This document shows, one piece after another, positions 8,140-15,630 of a stretch of DNA of 20,490 bases. A program made the position numbers and the translations under genes. Position 1 is the stretch's first letter. Each line of letters begins with the position of its first letter. Source of the stretch: JBHHWH01 sp046756405 (GTDB taxonomy: Bacteria; Actinomycetota; Acidimicrobiia; Spongiisociales; ZC4RG35); contig JBHHWH010000043.1 of the NCBI GenBank assembly GCA_046756405.1, positions 1 to 20,490 of the forward strand, given 5' to 3'. The notes under the pieces were generated by a model. That model was not told the origin of the DNA and made no database searches. It was given only the letters and a program-made list of their open reading frames with translations.

Positions 8140-8823
8140 ATGAACACAACCGCAGCCAAGTCCGTAGCCGTAAGGGCTCCGGGTGGGATCCATGACACCG
8201 CTCCTGTCCTACGAGCCCACGGAGTCGCCAAGTCCTACCGGAGGGGGTGGCGGCGGTCGCCGCTGAGAGTGCTGGTAGACGCCAACCTCTCCCTCCATCC
8301 CGGCGAGGTTGTCGGCCTCGTCGGCGAGAACGGGTCGGGAAAGACCACCTTCATGAAGATCCTGGTGGGAGCCCTTGCCAAGGACGCAGGCAACCTCGAG
8401 TGTCACGGGTCCCTCGGGTACTGCCCCCAGGAACCTGTCCTTTACGAGAGGCTTACCTGCGACGAGCACTTCGAACTGTTCGGACGGGCCTACGGGCTGG
8501 ATCCGGCTTTCATAGAGCGAAGCCGGAACGAGATTTACGAGGTTCTCAACTTCACCGACTACCGCGACATGAGGGCCGAGGAACTCTCCGGAGGGACCAG
8601 GGCCAAACTGAACCTCGGCCTCGCCCTGCTCCCCGACCCCGACATCCTGCTCCTCGACGAGCCTTACGCCGGGTTCGACTGGGACACCTATGTTCGATTC
8701 TGGGAGCTGACCAATCAGCGGCGCAACGCAGGGCGGGCGGTGCTCATCATCAGCCACTTCGTCGCCGACGAGGAGCGATTCGACCGCATCGTCCACCTTC
8801 GGGACGGGAGAACCCACCAGTGA
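8140..8823 (+). CDS. ABC transporter ATP-binding protein
   Basis: The 227-residue nucleotide-binding subunit of an ABC exporter. It has Walker A GENGSGKTT (about 63-71), the Q-loop in GYCPQEPVL, the signature LSGGTRAKL (about 149-157), Walker B DILLLDEP and the H-loop in LIISHFV. GGAGG at 8129-8133 lies 6 bases before the ATG. Its stop codon overlaps the GTG start of the permease gene (GTGA, 8820-8823), so the two are translationally coupled. The MerR-type promoter upstream suggests induction by a metal, thiol-reactive compound or drug. The sequence does not show the substrate. The ATPase resembles the drug/lipid exporter (ABC-2) class rather than importer ATPases. Confidence 0.93.
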   Translation: MNTTAAKSVAVRAPGGIHDTAPVLRAHGVAKSYRRGWRRSPLRVLVDANLSLHPGEVVGLVGENGSGKTTFMKILVGALAKDAGNLECHGSLGYCPQEPVLYERLTCDEHFELFGRAYGLDPAFIERSRNEIYEVLNFTDYRDMRAEELSGGTRAKLNLGLALLPDPDILLLDEPYAGFDWDTYVRFWELTNQRRNAGRAVLIISHFVADEERFDRIVHLRDGRTHQ

Positions 8824-10316
8824 GAACCGTGGTCCGACTCACCGGTCGATATCTAGCGGAATACGCACGGCGGCCCCTCAACCTGGTGCTTCTCCTGGCG
8901 GTGCCGCTGGTGTTCGTGAGCCTCTCCGCCGGAGCCATCGCCGACTTCGCCGAAGCCGTAGGGGGAGTCGCCGACGCCAGCCAGCTCGACGCCACCACCG
9001 CGGCCTGGGCGGCGGCATTCATCGCAGGAGTCGCCGGCTTCTTCCATGTCCTGGGCTCGCGCGAGGCTGACCGGAGGCTCGCCGCGGCAGGCATGGGAGC
9101 GGGAAGGGTCGTGTCCGCCCGGCTGGTCTCCGGCCTGATCCTCTCCCTCCTCGCCGCCGCCGCAGCCCTGGTCGCCCTCGCCGCGGCCACTGGGATCGAC
9201 GAGCCGGCCCGGGCGGTCGCTGGCAGTCTCATGGCCGCCTTCATCTACCTCGGAATCGGCGCCCTGGTCGGCGCCCTAGTCCGCAGCGACGTCAACGGCT
9301 CCCTAGTGGTGGTCTTCATCTGGATGTTCGACGTCTTCCTGGGGCCGGCCATGGCCGGAAGCGACGTCTGGATAACCCGTCTCTTCCCCACCCACTTCCC
9401 CACCCTGGTCATCCTCGACTCCCCCTCGGACTACGCGGGCCCGGTAGGAGACCTGGGTTGGGCACTGATCTGGACGTTCGGTTCGCTGCTTCTGGCCGGT
9501 TTCGTTTTCGCCGCCACCACCCAGGGACCGAGGGAGAAGACCCCGATTCGGGGGGCCGGGTGGAAGCGTCTCGCTGCCGGTCTGCGTTTCGGGTTCAGGG
9601 ACTACCGACGGAACATCGCCATGTGGGTCCTGCTGATCCTTTTACCGGTGCTCTTCATAAGCCTCAGCTTCTACGTAACACCCGACGAACTCGCCCCCCT
9701 GGAACTGACCGAGAACGGGGTCACGTCCATTGAGCTGATCTCCATGGTCGACCTTCATGGAGCGATCATGGTGCCGATCACCATCGGATTCCTGGCGGGA
9801 CTCGCCGGCCTGTTCGTCGTCCAGGGATCCATCGAAGCGGACGCCCGGCTCTCCCTCGCCGGTTTCAAGCCCCGCGAGCTCCTCGGCGTGCGGCTCGGGA
9901 TCATCACCCTTGCCGCCCTGGTCACCACCGCCGTCTCCCTGGGGGTGACCGCCGTCGACTTCGAGCCGCGGAGCTGGGGATGGTTCATCTTGAGCAACGC
10001 CGCGGTGGCGATCACGTACGGGATGCTGGGCGTCCTGGTCGGGATCGTCTTCGGCAGGCTCGGCGGGTTGTACGTGATGTTCCTGCTGCCCTTCATCGAC
10101 GTCGGCTTAGGACAGAACATCATGTTCTCGGCAGCCCCTCCCGACTGGGGAGCTCTGCTGCCCGCCCGGGGCGCCGTCCGGGTGATGGTCGACGCCGCCT
10201 TCACCCCCACCCTGGATGTAACCGGAGACGTCTATCTCGCCGGAGGATGGCTGGCGGTCCTCGGCTTGGCCACGGCCCTTGCGTTCTGGCGTCTGGCCCG
10301 CCCCAGCAGGGCTTGA
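8820..10316 (+). CDS. fused double ABC-2 type permease
   Basis: About 498 residues from the GTG at 8820, overlapping the ATPase stop by 4 bases. It contains two tandem permease halves. The first begins VRLTGRYLAEYARRPLNLVLLLAVPLVFVSLS, the second about 250 residues later as GLRFGFRDYRRNIAMWVLLILLPVLFISLS. Each is followed by an external loop and a helix cluster with a charged cytoplasmic motif (SREADRRLAAAGM in the first, SIEADARLSLAGF in the second). This predicts about 12 membrane helices, so one polypeptide may supply the whole membrane domain for an ATPase dimer. The longer reading frame reaches back to 8247, inside the ATPase gene, but that part is a shadow. The exported substrate is unknown. 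Confidence 0.88.
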   Translation: MRTVVRLTGRYLAEYARRPLNLVLLLAVPLVFVSLSAGAIADFAEAVGGVADASQLDATTAAWAAAFIAGVAGFFHVLGSREADRRLAAAGMGAGRVVSARLVSGLILSLLAAAAALVALAAATGIDEPARAVAGSLMAAFIYLGIGALVGALVRSDVNGSLVVVFIWMFDVFLGPAMAGSDVWITRLFPTHFPTLVILDSPSDYAGPVGDLGWALIWTFGSLLLAGFVFAATTQGPREKTPIRGAGWKRLAAGLRFGFRDYRRNIAMWVLLILLPVLFISLSFYVTPDELAPLELTENGVTSIELISMVDLHGAIMVPITIGFLAGLAGLFVVQGSIEADARLSLAGFKPRELLGVRLGIITLAALVTTAVSLGVTAVDFEPRSWGWFILSNAAVAITYGMLGVLVGIVFGRLGGLYVMFLLPFIDVGLGQNIMFSAAPPDWGALLPARGAVRVMVDAAFTPTLDVTGDVYLAGGWLAVLGLATALAFWRLARPSRA

Positions 10317-10352
10317 CGATCAAAGCCTTCAGTTTCGACCAGAGTGGTAGCC

Positions 10353-11369
10353 ATGGAACTGGGAATCACCTCCTTCGCCGAGACCCTGCCCGACCCCGAC
10401 ACCGGGGAGGTGATCAGCCACGGAGAGCGTCTCAGCCAGGTCCTCGACGAGATCGTCCTGGCCGAGGAGGTGGGCCTCGACGTCTACGGCCTGGGTGAGC
10501 ACCACCGCCCCGACTTCGCCTCATCCGCGCCGGCCGTGGTGCTGGCCGCTGCCGCCGGGCGCACCAAGAGGATCCGGCTCTTCCCCGCGGTGGCCATCCT
10601 CAGCACCGACGACCCGGTTCGGGTTTTCCAGCAGTACGCCACCCTGGACCTGATCTCCTCAGGACGGGCGGAGCTGCTGGTGGGTAGAGGCTCTTTCATC
10701 GAGTCCTTCCCCCTCTTCGGCTACTCCCTCTCCGACTACGACGAGATCTTCGCCGAGAAGCTCGACCTCCTCCTCCAGATCCGCGAGAACGAGGTGGTCA
10801 CCTGGTCGGGCAGGTTCCGTCCCCCCATCAGCAGCCAGGGCATATACCCCCGGCCCGAGCGGCCTCTACCCATCCGGGTGGCAGTGGGGGGTACGCCCCA
10901 GTCCGTGATCCGTGCTGCCACCAGGGGCCTGGAGCTGGCCCTGGCCATCATCGGGGGCAGCCCGGAACGGTTCGCCGTGCTCACCGAGTTGTACCGCCGA
11001 ACCCTCGAGGAGTCGGGTTTCGACCCGGAGACGAAGCCCATCGCGGTCCACGCCCACGGTTATGTGGCCGAGACCACCGAACAGGCCGCCGAGGAGTACT
11101 ACGACTCCTATGCACTGGCGATGACCCGCATCGGCCGGGAGCGGGGGTGGGGGCCGATGACCCGGGCCCACTACGACCTGATGCGCTCCCCCGAAGGCTC
11201 CCTGGTTCTAGGGGACCCCGAGACCGTGGCGGCGAAGATCCTCCGCTGGCGGGAGATCCTCGGAATCAACCGCTTCGAGCTTCACATCAGCGTCGGCACC
11301 CTCCCCCACCACCGGGTGATGCGCAGCATCGAACTCTTCGGAACTCAGGTGGCTTCCCTGGTGCGCTGA
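10353..11369 (+). CDS. LLM-class flavin-dependent oxidoreductase (Atu2307/SP_0267-like)
   Basis: Luciferase-like monooxygenase fold of 338 residues from the ATG at 10353; an in-frame GTG at 10344 is the alternative. The sequence runs MELGITSFAE, GLDVYGLGEHHRPDF, RIRLFPAVAILSTDDPVRVFQQYATLDLISSGRAEL and VGRGSFIESFPLFGY. These blocks are typical of the Atu2307/SP_0267 group of FMN-linked LLM proteins, whose substrates are unknown. The gene starts 36 bases after the permease stop on the same strand with no obvious terminator or promoter between, so it may be the third gene of the MerR-controlled ABC operon. A detoxifying oxidation paired with export is possible but unproven. Confidence 0.88.
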   Translation: MELGITSFAETLPDPDTGEVISHGERLSQVLDEIVLAEEVGLDVYGLGEHHRPDFASSAPAVVLAAAAGRTKRIRLFPAVAILSTDDPVRVFQQYATLDLISSGRAELLVGRGSFIESFPLFGYSLSDYDEIFAEKLDLLLQIRENEVVTWSGRFRPPISSQGIYPRPERPLPIRVAVGGTPQSVIRAATRGLELALAIIGGSPERFAVLTELYRRTLEESGFDPETKPIAVHAHGYVAETTEQAAEEYYDSYALAMTRIGRERGWGPMTRAHYDLMRSPEGSLVLGDPETVAAKILRWREILGINRFELHISVGTLPHHRVMRSIELFGTQVASLVR

Positions 11370-11394
11370 TTGCGGCCAGGGCGGCCCCTCGACC

Positions 11395-11420
11395 ACCGAG
11401 CATGCTCAGCTCGACTCGGT
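11395..11420. other. possible hairpin between convergent genes
   Basis: ACCGAG (11395-11400) pairs with CTCGGT (11415-11420) around a 14-base loop, in the 102-base gap between the LLM gene and the convergent SQR gene. No T-run follows on the + strand. A run of six A (TTTTTT on the minus strand) lies near 11459-11464, without a good hairpin before it. Terminator function is only a guess. Confidence 0.3.
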
Positions 11421-11471
11421 AAGGCCCCCATGGTTGGTGGACCACCCCGAAGGGTCAAAAAAGGCCTGTCG

Positions 11472-12644
11472 TCAGAACCAGCGGCGGAGCCAGGTCTTTT
11501 CGAAGAGGATCTTGCCGACGTGCCAGCGGCGACTCACCGGGTGCAGGCGCACTTCGGGCGTGGGCTCGGCATAGAAGTCACCGCGTCCGAACCCGGCCTT
11601 GCCTCCTCCGGTTTCGATGAAGCACTCCCCATGCCCGTCGAATCGCGTTGTGTCACCCCCGCTGATCTCGGCAGCGATGTTGTGGGCAACCACAAGGGCC
11701 TCGCGTTCGGCGAAGACACCGGCCTTGGGGAGGGGCTTGCCCAGCTTGAGGGGGATGTTGGTTACATCTCCAATCGCATACACGCCGGGGTGCCGAGTCT
11801 CCAGACTGGCGCGGTCCACGGGGATCCAACCGCTCTCGTCCACCAGACCCGCCCGGGTGACAACCTCTGGGGCACGGTGGGGGGGCACATAGGCCAGCAA
11901 ATCGAAATCCGCGGTCGCGCCGCCGGCGAAGGTTATGCGCCGTCGCACCGGGTCCACGGCCACCACCTGGTGCTCTGGGTGGTAGGCAATTCCCTTCTCC
12001 TCGACTATCTGGCGCACACCGGCCGACACCTCGGGGCCGGCGACACCCAGGGGCCCGGGTTCGGCGGCGTAAAGGTCGATGGTGCTGCCATCGCCCAACC
12101 CGCGCTTGCGAAGATGGTGATCGATGAGCATGGCGGCCTCGTAGGGAGCCGCAGGGCATTTGTAGGCCGGAGCAGCGGTCAGTACTACGACTCGCCCCCC
12201 TCCAAAGGTGGCCAAGGCGTCCCGAAGGGTCTCGGCTCCGTCCAAGGTGTAGAAGTTGTGGCCTGCTTCGGGCAAACCGGGGATCGTCTCCGGAGCAAGG
12301 CCAGCACCTAGCGAGACCACTACATAGTCGGCCTCGATCGCCGGGCCACCGGCACTACCCGGCTCGGTTACCCAGACACGGCGGGCTTCGACGTCGATCT
12401 CCTCGATCTCACCGATGACAACCTCAATCCCCTTCCGCTCCAAACGCCTCAGTGGTCTCGAGATCTGGCGCGCCGTCCGCCCTCCTGTCATCAGCCAGAG
12501 GAAGGAAGGAGCAAACACGTGGTCGGCCTGGCGATCGATGAGCACGACTCGGTGGGGTTGGGGAAGCTTGCGGCGCAGCGTCCCCGCGGTGACTGCGCCC
12601 CCGACCCCGCCTCCCAATACGATAACGGTCTTGGCAGTGTTCAT
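11472..12644 (-). CDS. sulfide:quinone reductase-family flavoprotein
   Basis: 390-residue FAD protein of the disulfide-reductase superfamily. It has the N-terminal dinucleotide motif VIVLGGGVGGAVTAG (8-21), the block HVFAPSFLWLMTGGR (42-56), the cysteine segment AYKCPAAPYEAA (C163) and the FAD-contact motif GVYAIGDVTNIPL (287-299). The C-terminal WHVGKILFEKTWLRRWF is typical of SQR-like membrane-associated enzymes. Only two cysteines are present, C163 and C341; these fit the redox pair expected in SQR, and the third cysteine of classic SQRs is absent. It likely oxidises sulfide to sulfane sulfur and passes electrons to quinone. It is the last gene of the ArsR-rhodanese/DsrE operon, 28 bases after dsrE, with GAAGGGACGG ahead of the ATG. 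Confidence 0.85.
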   Translation of the reverse strand: MNTAKTVIVLGGGVGGAVTAGTLRRKLPQPHRVVLIDRQADHVFAPSFLWLMTGGRTARQISRPLRRLERKGIEVVIGEIEEIDVEARRVWVTEPGSAGGPAIEADYVVVSLGAGLAPETIPGLPEAGHNFYTLDGAETLRDALATFGGGRVVVLTAAPAYKCPAAPYEAAMLIDHHLRKRGLGDGSTIDLYAAEPGPLGVAGPEVSAGVRQIVEEKGIAYHPEHQVVAVDPVRRRITFAGGATADFDLLAYVPPHRAPEVVTRAGLVDESGWIPVDRASLETRHPGVYAIGDVTNIPLKLGKPLPKAGVFAEREALVVAHNIAAEISGGDTTRFDGHGECFIETGGGKAGFGRGDFYAEPTPEVRLHPVSRRWHVGKILFEKTWLRRWF

Positions 12645-12672
12645 GTTGTGTCCGTCCCTTCGTGATCTCGGT

Positions 12673-13026
12673 TCAGAAGACCAGCACGCGATCGGCCTGC
12701 TGGGTCCATTCCGTAAGCTCCGCCATCGTGCTGCGGCGGCAGCCTTCGGCCAGCTCGGCCTCGGTCATACCCCGGGCATCCATACACGTGCCACAGACGC
12801 CGATTTCTCCGCCGCGGCGGGCCACCGACCGCAGCATCAGTTCGAGGTTGTAGTAGCCCTGGGGCACCTTCTGGCCTGTCTTGGCACAGACCGCAGCGTC
12901 GCCGATGAGGAATACCCTCACCTGCTCTCCGTCCCGTTTGGCGAGGGTTCCGGCGAGGCGTAGTCCGTTGTAGCTGCGCTCGGTGCCATACGGCGGATCG
13001 TTGAGAATGAAGAGGGTGGACTTCAC
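12673..13026 (-). CDS. DsrE-family sulfur-relay protein
   Basis: 117 residues with the DsrE/DsrF-like fold pattern: TLFILNDPPYGTERSYNGLRLA at the N-terminus, VRVFLIGDAAVCA (C47) and EIGVCGTCMDARGM, a CxxC at C78/C81, plus C96. Proteins of this kind carry or transfer sulfane sulfur on a conserved cysteine, usually near the position of C78. The GTG start at 13026 is preceded by GGGAGG with 7 bases spacing. It lies between the ArsR-rhodanese gene (39-base gap) and the SQR-like gene (28-base gap), all on the minus strand. This fits a chain in which SQR makes persulfide, DsrE carries it and the rhodanese domain accepts or senses it. Confidence 0.85.
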   Translation of the reverse strand: MKSTLFILNDPPYGTERSYNGLRLAGTLAKRDGEQVRVFLIGDAAVCAKTGQKVPQGYYNLELMLRSVARRGGEIGVCGTCMDARGMTEAELAEGCRRSTMAELTEWTQQADRVLVF

Positions 13027-13065
13027 CTGCTGGCCTCCCTCACCCTGGCGGCGCCGGTCGACGAG

Positions 13066-13752
13066 TCACGTGGGGTCCTCTCCAACGGCCACAGGAAGTC
13101 CCGCCTGGCGCCACTCGGGAAAACCATCCTCGAGGCGCCGAACGCGGAAACCTCGGCGCCGCAGCAACTCCAGCGCCTGGGGAGCGAGCACGCAGTAGGG
13201 GCCTCGACAGTACGCCACGATCTCGGCGTCTCGAGGAAGGCTGGCCATTCGCCTTCGCAGCTCTTTCAGGGGCACAGAGACCGCGCCGGGGATGTGACCG
13301 GCCTCATACTCTTCTCGCGGTCGAACATCCAGGACCACCACTTCACCCTGGTCGGCGCGCTCCAGGAGCTCTTTTCGATCGATGGGCTCGAGCTGGTCGC
13401 GCGCTTCGAAGTAGTCCCTGACGATCCTGTCCACCTCGGCGTAGCGATCGCTGGCCAGGTCGCGCAGGTTGATGAAGAACTGGCACACCGCATCATCCGC
13501 CAGGCGATAGAACACCCTTGTCCCTTCCTTGCGGGTGATGACGAGTCGTGATTCGCGCAAGACCCGGAGGTGCGCCGATGTGTTGGTGACGCTCATCGCT
13601 GCCGCTTCGGCGAGAACCTCGACGCTTCGCTCCCCCTGACACAGCAGGTCCAACAGCTCAATTCGCTTGGGGTGGGCAACGGCCTTGCCGATGCGGGCAA
13701 ACTGGGTGTACAGCCCGTCCTTGACCATCCGGCCGCTCAGCGTGGTGTTCAT
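13066..13752 (-). CDS. ArsR-family regulator fused to a rhodanese domain
   Basis: 228 residues. The N-terminal winged helix (about 15-95) has AHPKRIELLDLLCQGERSVEVLAE, the recognition region SVTNTSAHLRVLRESRLV, and the wing EGTRVFYRLADDAVC. The C-terminal rhodanese domain (about 125-225) has VVLDVRPREEYEAGHIPGAVSVP and the active-site loop CRGPYC (182-187, nucleophile C182). C38 and C90 in the DNA-binding half could form a persulfide/tetrasulfide switch like that of SqrR/BigR, although their spacing is not the canonical one. It heads the DsrE/SQR operon and probably represses it. There is no Shine-Dalgarno sequence; the predicted transcript starts at or within about 2 bases of the ATG (leaderless). 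Confidence 0.9.
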   Translation of the reverse strand: MNTTLSGRMVKDGLYTQFARIGKAVAHPKRIELLDLLCQGERSVEVLAEAAAMSVTNTSAHLRVLRESRLVITRKEGTRVFYRLADDAVCQFFINLRDLASDRYAEVDRIVRDYFEARDQLEPIDRKELLERADQGEVVVLDVRPREEYEAGHIPGAVSVPLKELRRRMASLPRDAEIVAYCRGPYCVLAPQALELLRRRGFRVRRLEDGFPEWRQAGLPVAVGEDPT

Positions 13753-13758
13753 TGTTGG

Positions 13759-13788
13759 CTATTCTATCAATTTATAGAATAGTGGCAA
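13759..13788 (-). promoter_or_regulatory. promoter and overlapping inverted-repeat operator of the sulfur operon
   Basis: CTATTCTAT (13759-13767) and ATAGAATAG (13774-13782) are perfect 9-bp inverted arms six bases apart, in an AT-rich island within GC-rich DNA. On the minus strand TTGCCA (-35, 13783-13788) and TAGAAT (-10, 13761-13766) are 16 bases apart, so the palindrome covers the spacer and the -10. This is the expected place for an autorepressing ArsR operator. The start would fall near 13754, giving an essentially leaderless mRNA. Confidence 0.8.
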
Positions 13789-13824
13789 GATCGTTTCGGC
13801 CGGCGACGGCTTACGCCAGCAAGG

Positions 13825-14045
13825 TCAGGTATCAGACGTCTCCGATCCCGCGGCTTCGGCGTAGACCACGAACCGGTGCTCCCGCACCACCGGGTAGATC
13901 CGCCGGAAGATCTCGGCGTCGGGGGGAAACTCCGGACCTCGCACCCCCTCGATCTCATATAGGCCGATCTCGCCGTAGCCGACGAATAGACCCGGATAGG
14001 TGGAGACCATCTCCTTGAGGGGTCGATGACCGGTGGGCCGTCCAC
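13825..14045 (-). pseudogene. remnant of an amidohydrolase-type TIM-barrel protein
   Basis: In the minus frame ending at 13825 the residues LKEMVSTYPGLFVGYGEIG followed by LYEIEG, FPPDAEIFRRIYPVVREH and FVVYA look like an internal slice of a metal-dependent amidohydrolase, starting before a GYGEIGLY strand. The preceding piece, DGPPVID, is in a different frame; the change occurs near 14018-14022, in a CCCC stretch. Nothing C-terminal follows: the frame stops after 61 residues, and the metal-binding motifs are absent. I read it as a decayed fragment. A small expressed protein is the less likely alternative. The flanking 14046-14140 contains nothing I recognise. Confidence 0.5.
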
Positions 14046-14140
14046 CGGATCACCCCCCGCTCGAGGAACAGCCGTTAGAGGCCGGCTATCAGCTAGGAGA
14101 TAAGGGGCCCCGTTTCACTGCCACCGAGCAGGGCGAGGTC

Positions 14141-14740
14141 TCAGGAGTCGAGGCCTAGGTCGGCCAGAAGCTGCTCGGTGGGGACGAACATCTCGGCGTA
14201 GTGGTGGCCCCAGACGATGCGGCGGTCCTGGTCGACAAGGGCGAAACTGTGGCCGGGCCGATCGGCGTGTCCATAAACTCCGATCATCCCGTAGGCGTTG
14301 GAGACCGACCGATCGCCGTCGATGAGGATCGGAGTGGTGATGCCGAACCGCTGCGCTTCGGCGGCCACCAGTTCGGGAGGGTCGACCATGACCGGAACCA
14401 GGGTGATGCCACGCTGACGTAGCGCCTCCTCGACTTCGGGGATCTGGAGGAAGCAGCCGTCACATCCTGGACCCATGGAGAAGTAGAGGAGGGCATCGCC
14501 TTCTGCGAGCAGCTCGTCTAGGTCGTAGCGGGCCCCGTCGGTGGCGAAAAGCTCGAAATCGGGTGCCGGTGCGCCCACTTCGGTCGGTTCAGGCTCCTGG
14601 ACTCCGGCGAGCGCCGCGACGATGAGGCCGGCCACGGGGAGAAGGATGGCGAGCCATGCCCACCAGGACATCCCTCGCTTGCTAGCCGCGGAGGCCATCG
14701 ACGCCCCTTTCAACGGCGGTTTCCTGGTCTTCTGGGTCAT
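14141..14740 (-). CDS. membrane-anchored redoxin with CxxC (TlpA/AhpC-like)
   Basis: 199 residues. A basic N-terminus is followed by one hydrophobic anchor (about 26-46, WWAWLAILLPVAGLIVAALAG), then a periplasm-facing thioredoxin-fold domain starting GAPAPDFELFATDGARYDLDELL. The redox centre is CDGC (C93, C96) in YFSMGPGCDGCFLQIPEVEEAL, with a cis-proline-type segment TTPILIDGD. It probably reduces disulfides or peroxides outside the membrane, using electrons delivered by the adjacent CcdA-like protein. The ATG at 14740 has GGGAG nearby and overlaps ccdA by 59 bases. An in-frame ATG at 14698, preceded by AAAGGGG, would shorten the overlap to 17 bases and keep the anchor. It is the last gene of the MerR-promoter operon. 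Confidence 0.87.
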   Translation of the reverse strand: MTQKTRKPPLKGASMASAASKRGMSWWAWLAILLPVAGLIVAALAGVQEPEPTEVGAPAPDFELFATDGARYDLDELLAEGDALLYFSMGPGCDGCFLQIPEVEEALRQRGITLVPVMVDPPELVAAEAQRFGITTPILIDGDRSVSNAYGMIGVYGHADRPGHSFALVDQDRRIVWGHHYAEMFVPTEQLLADLGLDS

Positions 14741-15629
14741 GACAGCTCCCTTCTCGAATCGGATCAGAACTTTCCGGTGGATGGCTACGACGGCGTCCCG
14801 ATATCGCCACGGCCGCTACGGCGACTGCCACCAACGCCAGGCCCACCACCACATCGGGTACCGGTTCCAGCCACCGCACGAGGGGTGTGAGCCGGTCTTC
14901 GATCCAGGTGCCCACTCGGGCCTGAGCGCTGGAGGCCAGGGTTGCTCCAGTGGCTCCGATGAGGATCAGACCGATCCCCATCAGGGCGTAGACCACGCCG
15001 GCAGTCAGGTCCAAGGTGGTGAGGACAACTTCTCGGCCCATAAGCCGTAGGCGCCTCTCCCTACCTCCCCAGCGGAATCGACCTCCCCACCGGTCCCAGA
15101 ACAGAGCCAGGATCACCAGGGGAAATACCATCCCGAACACGTAGGCGAGACCGATGCTCACTCCCTGGATGAGGGAGGGGGCGAGGGCAGAGAGGGTCAG
15201 GACACCGGCAAGGACGGGAGCGCAGCACGCCGAAGCCGCCCCGGAGAAGACACCGAGCACGAAAACTCCTCCGGAGTCGGTGCGCTGCACGTCGGGTGAG
15301 CCACGCATGATCGGAAGCATCCAGTTCTTGCCGGAGATGGCCAGATAGGCGAGGACCAGCATGAGGATCCCCCCGGCTACGTATACCGCGCCATGGAGAC
15401 GGAGCAGACCCTGGGCCAGGATTCCCAATCCGAGGGTCACCGGGACCAGGACGACGGCGATTCCCGCGGCGAAGATGAGCGAGAGGGGCACCAGTCGCCA
15501 CCGGCTGTTACGCACCGCCGCGGCCAGGTATGAGGGGAACAGCACCACGACACAGCAGGGAGCGAACAGGGCGACAGAACCGGCGAGGAAGGCTGCTATC
15601 AGGGAGCCGCCTAGGTAGAGCCCTTCCAT
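14682..15629 (-). CDS. CcdA/DsbD-type thiol-electron membrane transporter
   Basis: 315 residues with about six to seven membrane helices. The two conserved redox cysteines of the CcdA family lie in helix 1 (FAPCCVVVLFPSYLAA, C25/C26) and helix 4 (SGAASACCAPVLAG, C135/C136), each here doubled as CC. CcdA proteins carry reducing equivalents from cytoplasmic thiols across the membrane to an external thioredoxin-like partner. Here the flanking genes supply both partners: the CHLC protein upstream and the anchored redoxin downstream. The start ATG is preceded by GGAGGAG and lies 1 base after the glutaredoxin-like stop codon. The C-terminal tail beyond residue 280 is polar and encoded by the region overlapping the redoxin gene. 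No cytochrome c maturation genes are nearby, so a dedicated redox relay is more likely. Confidence 0.88.
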   Translation of the reverse strand: MEGLYLGGSLIAAFLAGSVALFAPCCVVVLFPSYLAAAVRNSRWRLVPLSLIFAAGIAVVLVPVTLGLGILAQGLLRLHGAVYVAGGILMLVLAYLAISGKNWMLPIMRGSPDVQRTDSGGVFVLGVFSGAASACCAPVLAGVLTLSALAPSLIQGVSIGLAYVFGMVFPLVILALFWDRWGGRFRWGGRERRLRLMGREVVLTTLDLTAGVVYALMGIGLILIGATGATLASSAQARVGTWIEDRLTPLVRWLEPVPDVVVGLALVAVAVAAVAISGRRRSHPPESSDPIREGSCHDPEDQETAVERGVDGLRG

Positions 15630-15630
15630 G

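Noticed and set aside
8247..8819. N-terminal 191-codon extension of the permease frame
   Set aside because: It is an arginine/proline-rich shadow of the ATPase gene; the GTG at 8820 gives a normal coupled start.
11449..11464. ACCC-CGAA-GGGT hairpin next to an A-run as a terminator
   Set aside because: For the minus-strand operon the T-run comes before the hairpin, and for the + strand there are no Ts after it.
11653..12159. Alternative 168-codon frame within the SQR gene
   Set aside because: It is an arginine-rich shadow; the SQR frame has clear FAD motifs.
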